Counted from the stretch's first letter, positions 44,106 to 53,823 are shown. The stretch is 64,000 nt of DNA from Nitrospirillum iridis (GCF_014205765.1 NZ_JACIIZ010000006.1:310001-374000), one strand, 5' to 3'. Notes: generated by a model not told the origin, from the sequence alone. Translations and numbers: made by a program.

Positions 44106-44387
44106 ATGTTCGGAAACCTGATCGCGTCCCTGGACGATCCGGCGGTGGCGCGGGGCGTGCTCGCGGCGCTGGACGACCCGGCCCTGTCCGCGCGCGTGAC
44201 GGCCTGGGCGGAGGTCACCGGCTACCCGTCGGCCAATGTCGTGGCCGTTTGCGTGCGGCATTTCCTGGACGCCGCGTCCGACGATCACTGGACCCAACTT
44301 ATCGGCATCATGAGCCGCGCGGAGGATCCGGGGCTGGCGGCGGTGCGCGCCATCCTGGTCAAGGTGCTGCCGGAGGCGGAAGCGTGA
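44106..44387 (+). CDS. Small nar-operon protein of unknown function
   Basis: The 93-residue predicted all-helical protein contains [25 protein letters not shown] and [36 protein letters not shown] do not recognise a domain. It starts nine bases after the isomerase, and its stop overlaps the GTG start of moaA by four bases, so it is translationally coupled within the nar operon. That position and normal codon use make it almost certainly real. A role in nitrate-reductase assembly or cofactor delivery is a guess from context. Confidence 0.8.
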   Translation: MFGNLIASLDDPAVARGVLAALDDPALSARVTAWAEVTGYPSANVVAVCVRHFLDAASDDHWTQLIGIMSRAEDPGLAAVRAILVKVLPEAEA

Positions 44388-45388
44388 GCGGCGGCTGCGC
44401 CCTGATCGACACCTTCGGCCGCCGCGTCAGCTATCTGCGGCTGTCGGTGACCGACCGCTGCGACCTTCGCTGCGTCTATTGCATGGCGGAGGACATGGTC
44501 TTCGTGCCCCGCGCCGAATTGCTGTCGCTGGAGGAACTGGACCGCCTGGCGTCCGCGTTCATCACCCTGGGCGTGACGACGCTGCGCCTCACCGGGGGTG
44601 AACCGCTGGTGCGGCGCGGCATCATGGACCTGGTCGCCGGCCTGTCTCGGCATCTGCGCGCGGGTCGCTTGCGCGACCTGACCCTCACCACCAACGGCAC
44701 GCAGTTGGCGCGCCATGCTGATGACCTGGCCCGCGCCGGGGTGCGACGCGTCAACGTCTCCCTGGACACGCTGGATCCCGTCCGCTACCGCGTCCTGACC
44801 CGGGGCGGCGCCCTGGGCACGGTCATGGAGGGCCTGCGGGCGGCGGCGGAGGCGGGCTTGCGGGTGAAGCTCAACGCCGTGGCCCTGCGCGGCATCACGG
44901 AAGGGGAGGTCCACGACCTCATCGCCTTCGCCCACCGCCAGGGCATGGACCTGACCTTCATCGAGACCATGCCGCTGGGCGATGTGGGCGTGGACCGCAC
45001 CGACCAGTACCTGCCGCTGGACCGGCTGCGCCGGGAGATCGAAACCCGGTGGTCACTGGCCGACACGGCCGACCGCACCGGCGGCCCGGCCCGCTACGCC
45101 CGCGTGGCGGAGACGGGTGGCCGCATCGGCTTCATCACCCCGCTCAGCCATTCCTTCTGCGAAGGCTGCAACCGCGTGCGGGTCAGCGCGACGGGCGTGC
45201 TATACACCTGCCTGGGGCAGGAGGAGCGGGTGGACTTGCGCGCGCCCTTGCGTGGATCGGAGGGGGACGCGGCGCTGCACGCCGCCATCGCCGCCGGTAT
45301 CCTGGCCAAGCCGCGCGGCCATGATTTCCGTATCGATGCCGGGGGGCGCCCGGCCGTGGCGCGCCCCATGTCCGCTTTGGGGGGATAG
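44384..45388 (+). CDS. moaA: GTP 3',8-cyclase (molybdenum cofactor biosynthesis)
   Basis: GTG at 44384 overlaps the preceding stop; 334 residues. It is a radical-SAM enzyme with [14 protein letters not shown] binding the SAM-linked 4Fe-4S cluster. [11 protein letters not shown] follows, and a second cluster is held by [20 protein letters not shown] near residue 260. It converts GTP to 3',8-cyclo-7,8-dihydro-GTP, the first step of molybdopterin synthesis. The typical GG ending is kept (SALGG). It serves NarG in the same operon, and cofactor from this route could also serve the Mo hydroxylase at 3481. Confidence 0.95.
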   Translation: MSGGCALIDTFGRRVSYLRLSVTDRCDLRCVYCMAEDMVFVPRAELLSLEELDRLASAFITLGVTTLRLTGGEPLVRRGIMDLVAGLSRHLRAGRLRDLTLTTNGTQLARHADDLARAGVRRVNVSLDTLDPVRYRVLTRGGALGTVMEGLRAAAEAGLRVKLNAVALRGITEGEVHDLIAFAHRQGMDLTFIETMPLGDVGVDRTDQYLPLDRLRREIETRWSLADTADRTGGPARYARVAETGGRIGFITPLSHSFCEGCNRVRVSATGVLYTCLGQEERVDLRAPLRGSEGDAALHAAIAAGILAKPRGHDFRIDAGGRPAVARPMSALGG

Positions 45389-45391
45389 GCC

Positions 45392-45936
45392 ATGGTTCGG
45401 ATCGGCGTTCTGACCATATCGGACCGGGCCAGCCGGGGCGAGTATGTCGACCGGGGCGGACCCGCCATCGAGGCATGGTTGCGGCAGGCCCTGGGACCCC
45501 CTGGACGCCCGTGTGCCGCATCGTTCCCGATGGCCTGGACAGCGTCCGCGACGCGCTGGTCGACCTGTGTGATGGCGACGGGGTGGACCTGGTGTTGACC
45601 ACGGGCGGTACCGGCCCGTCGCCCCGTGACCTGACGCCGGAGGCGATGCGGCTGGTGATGGAAAAGGAGCTGCCGGGCTTTGGTGAAGCCATGCGCCTCG
45701 CCAGCCTGCGCGACGTGCCCACCGCCATCCTGTCGCGACAGACGGCGGGTATACGGGGCCGCACCCTGATCATCAACCTGCCGGGCAAGCCGGCGGCCAT
45801 CGATGTCTGCCTCAGGGCCGTCTTCGCCGCCGTGCCCTATTGTCTGGACCTGATCGGCGCCGGGCGGATCGATACCGATCCCGCGGCCATCACCGCCTTC
45901 AGGCCCGCCGACAAGGGCGCGGCCGGAAACGGATGA
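45392..45936 (+). pseudogene. mogA: mogA (molybdopterin adenylyltransferase) interrupted by an apparent one-base deletion
   Basis: The start at 45392 gives MVRIGVLTISDRASRGEYVDRGGPAIEAW as in MogA, then goes out of frame. The rest of MogA continues in another frame from about 45493: CRIVPDGLDSVRDAL, LVLTTGGTGPSPRDLTPEAM, SRQTAGIRGRTLIINLPGKPAA. The switch lies at CTGGGACC (45491-45498). One more G would join the two parts as ALGTPWTPVCRIVPDG, which fits MogA well. All conserved motifs are present on either side. Either this is a recent frameshift, a sequencing error in the G/C run, or the cell makes both fragments. MogA adenylates molybdopterin before Mo insertion. Confidence 0.8.
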
Positions 45937-45975
45937 TCGTGGTTCGCCACCCTCGGCCCCCGCGCGGCCTGGCCG

Positions 45976-46968
45976 TCACGCCACCGGCCGGGGGGCCGTC
46001 GAGCCCCGGGCGACGCAACGGCCGGACAGCACCACTTTGCGCGTCGGGGCGTCCGGGGTCTTCAGGCGCTGGAACAACAGGGCCATGGCCTCGCGGCCGA
46101 TGGTCTCCACCGGCTGCTCGATGACGGTCAGGCCCGGCTCCACCAGTTCCGTCCAGGGTTCGTTGTCGAAGCCCGCGATGGCGATGTCCTGGGGAATGCG
46201 CAGCCCCAGGGTCCGGGCCGCCTTCACCACCCCCGTGAGGAACAGCCCGTTGCTGACCAGCAGGGCCTGGGGCCGGTCAGGCTGCCGCAGCCAGTCGGTG
46301 GCGGCGCTTTCGGCGGCGTCCGCCGATGGCGCCACGAAGCGCGCCTCACCCGTCAGGCCCCGGGCCGCCATGGCCGCCAGATAGCCGTCGCGCCGTTCGA
46401 CGCCGGTGGTGCTGGTGGCGCCGAACAGGCCGCCGATGCGGCTGTAGCCCCTGGCCACCAGATGATCCACCAGGGTGGCGCTGGCCTCGCGATTGTCCAA
46501 CAGCACGGTGTCGAACTGGCCGCCCGGGCCGGCGCGATCGATCAGCACCATCGGAAAATCCAGGGTGTCCGCCTGTAGCCGGTCGACGGTGGCGCGGGTC
46601 GGGGCGAAAATCAGCCCCGTCACCCGTTCCTCCTGCATCAGGGTCAGGTACAGCGCCTCGCGCGCCGGATCCTCATCGGTGTTGCACAGGATGACCCGCA
46701 TGCCGGCGCGGTAGGCCGCGTCCTCCACCGCCCGGCCGACGGCGGTGAAGAAGGGGTTGCGAATGTCGGCGACGATCAGGCCGATGGTCTGGGTGCGTTG
46801 TGAGCGCAGCCGCCGCGCGGACAGATTGGGCTTATAGCCGGTGGCGCGCACCGCTGCCCGCACCTGTTCCCGCACCTCGGCGCTGACCGGCCCCTCCCCC
46901 AAGGCGCGGGACGCCGTGGAAACCGACACGCCGGCAACCCGGGCGACGTCCTTGATGGTGACCGTCAT
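45976..46968 (-). CDS. LacI-family repressor of the fructose PTS operon
   Basis: The 330-residue protein has an N-terminal helix-turn-helix IKDVARVAGVSVSTASRALGEG and hinge ARRLRSQRTQTIGLIVADIRNPFF. The periplasmic-binding-protein-like effector domain ends with DNEPWTELVEPGLTVIEQPVETIG. It is divergent from fruBKA. Two palindromes with a GGAAACG core lie in the spacer, one at its own leader (46973-46984) and one at the fruB promoter (47082-47097), and a perfect copy lies in the porin gene. The effector is probably fructose 1-phosphate, by analogy with Cra/FruR; that is inference. Confidence 0.88.
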   Translation of the reverse strand: MTVTIKDVARVAGVSVSTASRALGEGPVSAEVREQVRAAVRATGYKPNLSARRLRSQRTQTIGLIVADIRNPFFTAVGRAVEDAAYRAGMRVILCNTDEDPAREALYLTLMQEERVTGLIFAPTRATVDRLQADTLDFPMVLIDRAGPGGQFDTVLLDNREASATLVDHLVARGYSRIGGLFGATSTTGVERRDGYLAAMAARGLTGEARFVAPSADAAESAATDWLRQPDRPQALLVSNGLFLTGVVKAARTLGLRIPQDIAIAGFDNEPWTELVEPGLTVIEQPVETIGREAMALLFQRLKTPDAPTRKVVLSGRCVARGSTAPRPVA

Positions 46969-46972
46969 GTTC

Positions 46973-46984
46973 GCAATCGTTTCC
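46973..46984. promoter_or_regulatory. Imperfect LacI-type operator at the repressor gene
   Basis: GCAATCGTTTCC has one good half (CGTTTCC, the same as in the other two sites) and one degenerate half around a central CG. It lies just upstream of the repressor's ATG, suggesting autoregulation. Confidence 0.4.
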
Positions 46985-47069
46985 AGTTATTTTGCCTCAG
47001 TCTAAAGCCTTTCAGCGGTCGATCAAGGGGATTGCGGCCCATACCCCCAGCCCTATCGCCGGATTCCCT

Positions 47070-47101
47070 TTGACAATTTTTGTGGAAACGTTACCACTAA
47101 T
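47070..47101 (+). promoter_or_regulatory. fruBKA promoter with overlapping operator
   Basis: A consensus -35 TTGACA lies at 47070-47075; -10 candidates (ACCACT or ACTAAT, 47093-47101) are weak. The operator at 47082-47097 occupies the space between the boxes, so bound repressor would block polymerase. Confidence 0.55.
47082..47097. promoter_or_regulatory. LacI-type operator of fruBKA
   Basis: GTGGAAACGTTACCAC is a 16-base palindrome around CG with one mismatched pair. Its core TGGAAACGTTACCA differs by one base from the perfect palindrome in the porin gene, indicating the same protein binds both. Confidence 0.7.
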
Positions 47102-47130
47102 CCCAAGAATGAAATCGGGAGGTTCCGAGA

Positions 47131-49650
47131 ATGCCCTTCGCCGTTGAGAGCGACCTGCTGCCCCGTGAGCTGATCCGCCTTGGCGCGCATCCGGCCGGAA
47201 AGCGTGACGCCATTGGCGAGGCCGCGCAGATGCTGGTCGCCGCCGGGTGCGTCGACCCCGCCTATGAGGAAAGCATGGTCCGTCGGGAAGAGGTGGCGAA
47301 CACCTTCCTGGGCCATGGCGTCGCCATTCCCCACGGCCTGGGGGAAGATCGCCACTTGGTCCGCCGCAACGGCCTGGCCATCCTGCAGGTGCCCGATGGG
47401 GTGGAGTGGAACGCCGGCCAGCGCGCGCGCCTGGTGGTGGCCATCGCCGCCCAGTCCGACGCGCACATCACCATCCTGCGCCGCCTGACCCGCCTGATCC
47501 AGGATGAGAGCCGGTTGAACCGCCTGTTGACGACCACCGACGCCGGGGAGATCGCGGCCGCCCTGGGCCAGGAGACGCCCCCGCCCCCGGACACGGCCGC
47601 CGCGCCGGTGGGTGATCTGGGGCCGGGGTTCGACTGGACGGTGGATTATCCCACCGGCCTGCACGCCCGGCCGGCCGCCCACTGGGTGGACACCGCCCGC
47701 CGCTTCGCCGCCCAGGTCCGCGTCCGGCACGGCGACCACGCGGCCGATGCCAAGAACCTGATCGCCCTGCTGCAACTGGGCCTGCGCGCCGGCGACACGG
47801 TGGTCGTCTCGGCGGCGGGCGCCGACGCCGCGGGGGCCCTGGTGGCCCTGCGCCAGGCCATCACCGGCCTGAGCGCCCAGGAAAAGATGGATGCGGCGCT
47901 GGCCGCCAGCCGCGCCCGCCAGACGCCGCGCGCCGGCTGGACGCCCCCCGCACCCCTGACCGCCATCGGCGGTGTGCCGGCGGCCCCCGGGCTGGCCATC
48001 GGCCCCTTGCATGTGCTCAAGGCCGCCGACCCGGTGGTACCCGATAACCCCACCGGCCTGACGCAGGGCGGCAGCCTGCTGCAAGAGGCGCTGACCCGCA
48101 CCCGCCAGCAACTGAAGGCCCTGGCCGACGATACCGCCCGCCGGCTGGGCGCCACCGACGCCGGCATCTTCAAGGCCCAGGCCGAGTTGTTGAACGACAC
48201 CGACCTGATCACCCTGGCCTGCCAGTTGATGGTGGAGGGGCACGGCGTCGCCTGGGCCTGGAAGCAGACGGTGGACCGCATGGCCAGCCGGCTGGCCGCC
48301 CTGGGCAATCCCGTTCTGGCCGCGCGAGCCGCCGACCTGCGCGACGTGGGCCACCGGGTGCTGGGTCACATCGACCCGTCCTTGCGCGCCAACTCGCTGC
48401 TCGACCTGCCGAACACGCCCTGCATCCTGGTGGCGCCAGACCTGTCGCCATCCGACACGGCCGGCCTGGACCCGGCCCGCGTGGTGGGCCTGGCCACGGC
48501 CGTGGGCGGCCCGACATCGCACACCGCCATCCTGGCCCGCACGCTGGGCCTGCCGGCCCTGGTGGGCGGCGGTGCCGCCCTGCTGGAACTGGCCGACGGC
48601 GCCAGCGCCATCCTGGACGGCCAGTCGGGACAATTGTACCTGGAACCGACCGACGCCGACCTGGCCTCCGCCCGGCAGTGGTTGGCGGTCAAGGCGGAGG
48701 CCCGCGCCCGCGAGGCGGAGGCGCGCGCCCTGCCCGCCCGCACCCGTGACGGCCACACCGTCTCCATCGGGGCGAACATCAACCTGCCCGACCAGGCGGC
48801 CTTCGCCCTGTCGCAAGGGGCGGAAGGCGTGGGCCTGATGCGCACCGAGTTCCTGTTCCTGGAACGGGGGGAAACCCCCAGCGAGGATGAGCAATTCGAC
48901 ATCTATCGCGCCATGGCCGAAGCGCTGGGCAACCGGCCGCTGATCGTCCGCGCCCTGGATATCGGCGGCGACAAGCAGGTGGCCCACCTGAACCTGCCGC
49001 ACGAGGAGAACCCCTTCCTGGGCGTGCGCGGCGCCCGGCTGCTGCTGCGCCGGCCCGACCTGCTGGAGCCGCAGTTGCGCGCCCTGTACCGCGCGGCCCG
49101 CGCGGGCGCCGCCCTGTCCATCATGTTCCCCATGATCACCACGGCGGCGGAGATCATCGCCCTGCGCGCGGTCAGCGAGCGCATCCGGGCCGAGGTCGAC
49201 GCGCCGGCGGTGCCGCTGGGCATCATGATCGAGGTGCCGGCCGCCGCCCTGCAGGCCGAGGGGCTGGCCCGCCATGCCGATTTCTTCTCGGTCGGCACCA
49301 ACGACCTGACCCAGTACACCCTGGCCATCGATCGCCAGAACCCGCAGCTGGCCGCCCAGGCGGACAGCCTGCACCCCGCCGTGCTGCGCCTCATCCAGGC
49401 CACCGTGGCGGGGGCGGCCAAGCATGACCGCTGGGTGGGGGTGTGCGGCGGCATCGCCGGCGACCCCTTCGGCGCGGCGCTGCTGACCGGCCTGGGCGTG
49501 CATGAACTGTCAATGACCCCACGTGAAGTGCCGGCGGTGAAGGCGCGCCTGCGCGACAGCGACCTGACCGCGCTGCGCGCCCTGGCGGCCGAGGCGCTGG
49601 CGTGCGAGGCCGCCGAAGACGTGCGCGCCCTGGGAGGAGGTATGGCATGA
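47131..49650 (+). CDS. fruB: Fructose PTS multiphosphoryl transfer protein (EIIA-HPr-EI)
   Basis: The 839-residue protein contains three phosphocarrier modules. EIIA-Fru (residues 1-150) has FLGHGVAIPHG with the phospho-His. HPr (about 165-255) has PTGLHARPA with His. Enzyme I (about 270-839) has GGPTSHTAILAR with the phospho-His, then MRTEFLFLERG, DIGGDKQ and GVCGGIAGDP of the PEP domain. The chain passes phosphate from PEP through EI and HPr to EIIA and on to FruA, so the system does not need a separate PTS. GGGAGG precedes the ATG. It overlaps fruK by four bases. Confidence 0.96.
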   Translation: MPFAVESDLLPRELIRLGAHPAGKRDAIGEAAQMLVAAGCVDPAYEESMVRREEVANTFLGHGVAIPHGLGEDRHLVRRNGLAILQVPDGVEWNAGQRARLVVAIAAQSDAHITILRRLTRLIQDESRLNRLLTTTDAGEIAAALGQETPPPPDTAAAPVGDLGPGFDWTVDYPTGLHARPAAHWVDTARRFAAQVRVRHGDHAADAKNLIALLQLGLRAGDTVVVSAAGADAAGALVALRQAITGLSAQEKMDAALAASRARQTPRAGWTPPAPLTAIGGVPAAPGLAIGPLHVLKAADPVVPDNPTGLTQGGSLLQEALTRTRQQLKALADDTARRLGATDAGIFKAQAELLNDTDLITLACQLMVEGHGVAWAWKQTVDRMASRLAALGNPVLAARAADLRDVGHRVLGHIDPSLRANSLLDLPNTPCILVAPDLSPSDTAGLDPARVVGLATAVGGPTSHTAILARTLGLPALVGGGAALLELADGASAILDGQSGQLYLEPTDADLASARQWLAVKAEARAREAEARALPARTRDGHTVSIGANINLPDQAAFALSQGAEGVGLMRTEFLFLERGETPSEDEQFDIYRAMAEALGNRPLIVRALDIGGDKQVAHLNLPHEENPFLGVRGARLLLRRPDLLEPQLRALYRAARAGAALSIMFPMITTAAEIIALRAVSERIRAEVDAPAVPLGIMIEVPAAALQAEGLARHADFFSVGTNDLTQYTLAIDRQNPQLAAQADSLHPAVLRLIQATVAGAAKHDRWVGVCGGIAGDPFGAALLTGLGVHELSMTPREVPAVKARLRDSDLTALRALAAEALACEAAEDVRALGGGMA

Positions 49651-50627
49651 GCATCGATCTGCACACCGTCACGCTGAACCCGGCCATCGACGAGACCGTC
49701 ACCCTCGACGGCCTGCGGCCCGGTCATGTGCACCGGGCCGTGGCCGTGCGCCACAATGCCGGCGGCAAGGGCGTGAACGTGGCCTCCTGCCTGGCCGACT
49801 GGGGCCTGCATGTGGCCGCGACCGGCCTGCTGGGCGCCGACAACGCCGCCCCGTTCGAGGCGCTTTTCGCCGCCAAGGGCATCCTCGACCGCTTCCTGCG
49901 CGCGCCTGGCGAGACCCGCACCAACATCAAGCTGCTGGATCGTCACGACGGCACCACCACCGACGTCAACCTGCCCGGGCTGGTGGCCGTCCCGGAGACG
50001 GTGGAGCGGATCCAGACCTACCTTGAGGAATCGGTTGGTCCAGGCACCCTGGTGGTGCTGGCCGGCAGCCTGCCCGATGGCCTGCCACCCGACACCTATG
50101 CCCGCATGGTGGCGGGCCTGGCCCCCACCGGTGCCCGCGTGCTGCTGGACAGCAGCGGGGAGCCGCTGGCGCGGGCGTTGGCCGCCGCCACCCTGCCCCA
50201 TTGCGTCAAGCCCAACCGGCATGAGCTGGAAGGCTGGGCCGGCCGGCCGCTGGCGCCACCCGACCTGTTGGCCGCGGCGCGGCACCTGCAAGGACATGGC
50301 ATCCCCCTGGTCGTCGTGTCGCTGGGGGCCGGCGGCGCCCTGTTCGTGAACGCCGGCGAGGCCCTGCACGCCCAAGCGCCCGAGGTGCGGGGCGGCAGCA
50401 CCGTGGGCGCCGGTGACGCCATGGTGGCGGGCCTGGCGGCCGGTCTTCATGCCGGCCTGGGGCTGGAAGCCGTCGCCCGGCTGGCGACCGGGTTCGCCGT
50501 GGCCAAGCTGGGCCGCGCCGGCCCCCATCTGCCGGGGGTGGAGGTCGTCCGTGACCTTGCCAGCCAGGTAACGGTGACACCCGCCGAGACCTGGGCGCAA
50601 ACCACCGCGTCGCATACGCCGCACTGA
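49647..50627 (+). CDS. fruK: 1-phosphofructokinase
   Basis: The ATG at 49647 overlaps the fruB stop (ATGA); 326 residues. It is a PfkB/ribokinase-family sugar kinase: TVTLNPAIDETVTLDGLRPG at the start, HNAGGKGVNVASCLADWG as the sugar-binding motif, KPNRHELEGW, and the C-terminal GGSTVGAGDAMVAG with the catalytic Asp. It phosphorylates fructose 1-phosphate, made by FruA, to fructose 1,6-bisphosphate in the cytoplasm. The standard fruBKA order supports this over tagatose-6-phosphate kinase. Confidence 0.95.
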   Translation: MSIDLHTVTLNPAIDETVTLDGLRPGHVHRAVAVRHNAGGKGVNVASCLADWGLHVAATGLLGADNAAPFEALFAAKGILDRFLRAPGETRTNIKLLDRHDGTTTDVNLPGLVAVPETVERIQTYLEESVGPGTLVVLAGSLPDGLPPDTYARMVAGLAPTGARVLLDSSGEPLARALAAATLPHCVKPNRHELEGWAGRPLAPPDLLAAARHLQGHGIPLVVVSLGAGGALFVNAGEALHAQAPEVRGGSTVGAGDAMVAGLAAGLHAGLGLEAVARLATGFAVAKLGRAGPHLPGVEVVRDLASQVTVTPAETWAQTTASHTPH

Positions 50628-50666
50628 AGGACGGGCGGGCCCAAGACCCGCCCCGGGGGAGGAAGC

Positions 50667-52406
50667 ATGTCTGCACTGTTGGCCGTGATCGGCGCCGGCG
50701 AAATGACCATCCATGCCATGCTGGCGGCCGAGGCCCTGCGCAAGGCCGCCACCCGCCTGGGCCACACCATCGCCGTGGAGGTGCGCACCGAACAGGGCAT
50801 CCTGGGCGCGCTGGAGCCCGCCCGCATCCAGGAAGGACAGGCCGTTCTGCTGGTGGGGACGGGCGTGTTGGACGCCGACCGCTTCGGGGCCATACCCCAA
50901 CACAGCGCCACCATCGAGGCCGTCCTGGCCGATCCCGCCGCCGCCCTGGGCGCCCTGGCACCGGCCCAGCCGGACCGGACCGCAAGCCCCTCAAAAGCCG
51001 ACGGCCCGCGCCGCATCGTCGCCATCACCTCCTGCCCGACGGGCATCGCCCACACCTTCATGGCGGCGGAAGGCCTGCAGCAGGGCGCCAAGGCCCTGGG
51101 GCACGCCATCCGCGTGGAGACGCAAGGATCGGTCGGGGCGCGTGACGGCCTGACGGAGGAGGAGATCGCGGCCGCTGACATCGTCATCATCGCCGCCGAC
51201 CGCCAGGTGGACCTGGGCCGCTTCACCGCCAAGCGGGTGTTCCAATCACCAACCAAGCCGGCGATCACCGATGGCGCCGGCCTGATCCAGCGGGCCCTGG
51301 CGGAAGCGGCGCCCCTGAACGCATCGGCGGGGAATGCGCCGGAGGGGCGCGACCTGGCGCAAGCCGCCGCCGCCGGCAAGGCCGCGCGCGGCGGGCGCGC
51401 CGGCCCCTACAAGCACCTGATGACCGGCGTTTCCTTCATGCTGCCCTTCGTGGTGGCGGGCGGACTGCTGATCGCGCTGGCCTTCGCGCTGGGCGGCATC
51501 TACGCCTATGACGACGCCCACAAGGGCACGCTGGCCTACGCCCTGTTCCAGGTGGGGGCCAAAGGGGCGTTCGTGCTGATCGTGCCGGTGCTGGCGGGCT
51601 ACATCGCCCATTCCATCGCCGACCGGCCCGGCATCGCGCCCGGCATGATCGGCGGCATGGTGGCGGCCAATCTTCAGGCGGGATTCCTGGGGGGCATCCT
51701 GGCCGGATTCATCGCCGGCTATGGCACCGCTTTCCTGAACCGCCACATCCGCCTGCCGCGGACGCTGGAGGGACTGAAGCCGGTGCTGATCCTGCCCTTG
51801 CTGGGCACCCTGCTGACCGGCCTGCTGATGATCTACGTCGTGGGCGGTCCGACAGCCGACGCGCTGGCGGCCCTGACCACCTGGCTGAAGGGCATGCAGG
51901 GCAGCAGCGCCATCCTGCTGGGCGTCCTGATCGGCGGCATGATGGCCTTCGACATGGGCGGCCCCATCAACAAGGCGGCCTACGCCTTTTCCACCGGCCT
52001 GATCGCCAGCCAGGTCTACACCCCGATGGCGGCGGCCATGGTCGCGGGCATGACACCGCCCCTGGGCCTGGCCCTGGCCGCCCAGCTGTTCGCCAACCGC
52101 TTCACGGCGGAGGAGCGGGAGACCCGGGGCGCGGCGGCCGTGCTGGGCCTGGCCTTCGTGACCGAGGGTGCCATCCCCTTCGCCGCCCGCGATCCGCTCC
52201 GGGTCATCCCCGCCCTGGTGGCGGGCTCCGCCGTGGCGGGCGCCATCTCCATGGCCATCGGCGCGGAATTGCGGGTGCCCCACGGCGGCGTGTTCGTCCT
52301 GCCCATCCCCAACGCCGTCAGCCACGTCGGCGGCTATGTCGCGGCGCTGGCCATCGGCGCCGGGGTGACGGCCATCGTCCTGCGCCTCCTGAAGCGCCCG
52401 GTCTGA
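50667..52406 (+). CDS. fruA: Fructose PTS permease EIIB'-EIIB-EIIC
   Basis: The 579-residue protein starts with a degenerate EIIB' domain (residues 1-100) that lacks the phospho-Cys. EIIB follows with [19 protein letters not shown], the phosphorylated Cys being near residue 118. The EIIC membrane domain starts near residue 245 ([26 protein letters not shown] in parts) and has [15 protein letters not shown] and a [19 protein letters not shown] loop. It imports fructose as fructose 1-phosphate. It is 39 bases after fruK and 80 bases before the porin gene; no operator is visible in that spacer. Confidence 0.95.
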   Translation: MSALLAVIGAGEMTIHAMLAAEALRKAATRLGHTIAVEVRTEQGILGALEPARIQEGQAVLLVGTGVLDADRFGAIPQHSATIEAVLADPAAALGALAPAQPDRTASPSKADGPRRIVAITSCPTGIAHTFMAAEGLQQGAKALGHAIRVETQGSVGARDGLTEEEIAAADIVIIAADRQVDLGRFTAKRVFQSPTKPAITDGAGLIQRALAEAAPLNASAGNAPEGRDLAQAAAAGKAARGGRAGPYKHLMTGVSFMLPFVVAGGLLIALAFALGGIYAYDDAHKGTLAYALFQVGAKGAFVLIVPVLAGYIAHSIADRPGIAPGMIGGMVAANLQAGFLGGILAGFIAGYGTAFLNRHIRLPRTLEGLKPVLILPLLGTLLTGLLMIYVVGGPTADALAALTTWLKGMQGSSAILLGVLIGGMMAFDMGGPINKAAYAFSTGLIASQVYTPMAAAMVAGMTPPLGLALAAQLFANRFTAEERETRGAAAVLGLAFVTEGAIPFAARDPLRVIPALVAGSAVAGAISMAIGAELRVPHGGVFVLPIPNAVSHVGGYVAALAIGAGVTAIVLRLLKRPV

Positions 52407-52486
52407 CGGTCGGGCCCACCAACCACGCAATCCCCCAAAACAACAGCCCCAAAACCATAACCAAGATTCCAGGGAGAGGTGATCCC

Positions 52487-53818
52487 ATGCGCCAGATCGC
52501 GCGTTCCGTGCTGCGCCCACTGCTACGCCCTGTGGTGGAAACGTTTCCAGTGGCCGCCATGGCCGCGATACTCTCGGGCCCCGCCCTGGCGGGTGACCCG
52601 GGCACGGGCGAGACCATCGACTGGCTGGCCAGCTATACCGGCGAGGCGGCGGCCAACCCCAGCGGCGGCATGCGTCAGGGGTCGGCCTATGCCGGCCAGA
52701 TCCTGCTGGGCGCGGACGTGAACCTGAACAACGCCGTGGACTGGAGCGGCGCCACCCTGCATGTCGCCGCGGTGAACCGCCACGGCAGCAACCTGGCGGC
52801 CCAGTACCTGGGCAGCACCACCTCGCTCCAGGAGATTTATGGCGCGCAAAACACGCGCCTGGCCCGCTTCACGGTGGAGCAATCCCTGATGGACGGCCGT
52901 CTGGTGGTGGAGGGCGGCCGCACGGTGGCCAACATCAGTTTCCTGGGGTCGTCGCTCTGCGCCAATTTCCAGATAAACTCCGCCTGCGGCAACCCGACCT
53001 TCGTCTTCAAGACCAGCAGCTTCACCTGGTGGCCGGTGTCCAGCTGGGGCGCCCACGCCACCGCCTGGCTGACACCCACGGTCTATCTGCACGCCGGCGC
53101 CTATGAGGTGAACCCCAGCCACCAGTCCAGCACGGAGCATGGCTTCGACTGGGGCACCGCCACCGCCACGGGCGCCATCGCGCCGATGGCGCTGGGCTAT
53201 CAGACGACGTTCGCCACTGACCGCCTGCCCCGCAAGTACGAGATTGGCGGCTGGTATGATGGCGCCGACTACACCGACCCGCTCCGCGACGCCAGCGGTC
53301 GCGCCGCCGTGGTCAGCGGCCAACCCAACGCCACCCTGAACGGCCGCTCGGGCGTGTTCTTCCGTTTCGAACAGATGGTGCTGCGCCCCGACGACACGTC
53401 CCAGCGGGGCCTGACCCTGTTCGGCGTGGCGATGACCGGGACCGGCGGCCGGTTGATCGAAGACCATTTCCTGGAATTGGGCCTGGTCCAGCGCGGCACC
53501 TTCGCCGGCCGCGATGACGACACCATCGGCTTCGTCGTCAACCAGCAGAAATACAGCCACGACGCCCTGGAAGCCCTGCGCCTGGCCCGCGCGGCAGCGG
53601 GCGGCAGCGGCACGCCGGCGGATGACCAGATCATGATGGAGTTGAGCTACGGCGTGCAACTGGACCACGCCATCCGCATCCAGCCCAACCTGCAATATGT
53701 CATCCATCCCGACCAGTTCAGCGACCCCGCCCGTCTGCATGACGCGCCCAACGCGTTCGTCATCGGCCTGCGGTTCGACGTGGACATCGCGGGGCTCATG
53801 CGGGGGCGGTCGCTATAG
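52487..53818 (+). CDS. OprB-like carbohydrate-selective porin
   Basis: The 443-residue protein has a signal peptide (charged N-region of 19 residues, hydrophobic core FPVAAMAAILSGPALA, cleavage near ALA-G). AGGGAGAGG lies seven bases before the ATG, which decides this start over the ATG at 52559. The mature part is beta-rich with alternating aromatic residues (LLGADVNLNNAVDW, YEIGGWYDG, MELSYGVQLDHAIRIQPNLQYVIHPD) and closes FVIGLRFDVDI, typical of the OprB family. It would let sugars cross the outer membrane for the fructose PTS. A perfect LacI-type palindrome lies in codons 17-21. Confidence 0.9.
   Translation: MRQIARSVLRPLLRPVVETFPVAAMAAILSGPALAGDPGTGETIDWLASYTGEAAANPSGGMRQGSAYAGQILLGADVNLNNAVDWSGATLHVAAVNRHGSNLAAQYLGSTTSLQEIYGAQNTRLARFTVEQSLMDGRLVVEGGRTVANISFLGSSLCANFQINSACGNPTFVFKTSSFTWWPVSSWGAHATAWLTPTVYLHAGAYEVNPSHQSSTEHGFDWGTATATGAIAPMALGYQTTFATDRLPRKYEIGGWYDGADYTDPLRDASGRAAVVSGQPNATLNGRSGVFFRFEQMVLRPDDTSQRGLTLFGVAMTGTGGRLIEDHFLELGLVQRGTFAGRDDDTIGFVVNQQKYSHDALEALRLARAAAGGSGTPADDQIMMELSYGVQLDHAIRIQPNLQYVIHPDQFSDPARLHDAPNAFVIGLRFDVDIAGLMRGRSL
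52536..52549. promoter_or_regulatory. Intragenic LacI-type operator in the porin gene
   Basis: TGGAAACGTTTCCA is a perfect 14-base palindrome 50 bases into the porin coding sequence. It matches the fruB operator core at 13 of 14 positions. It forces TTT and CCA codons where this genome prefers TTC and CCG/CCC, suggesting selection on the DNA site. Confidence 0.6.
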
Positions 53819-53823
53819 GGTCG

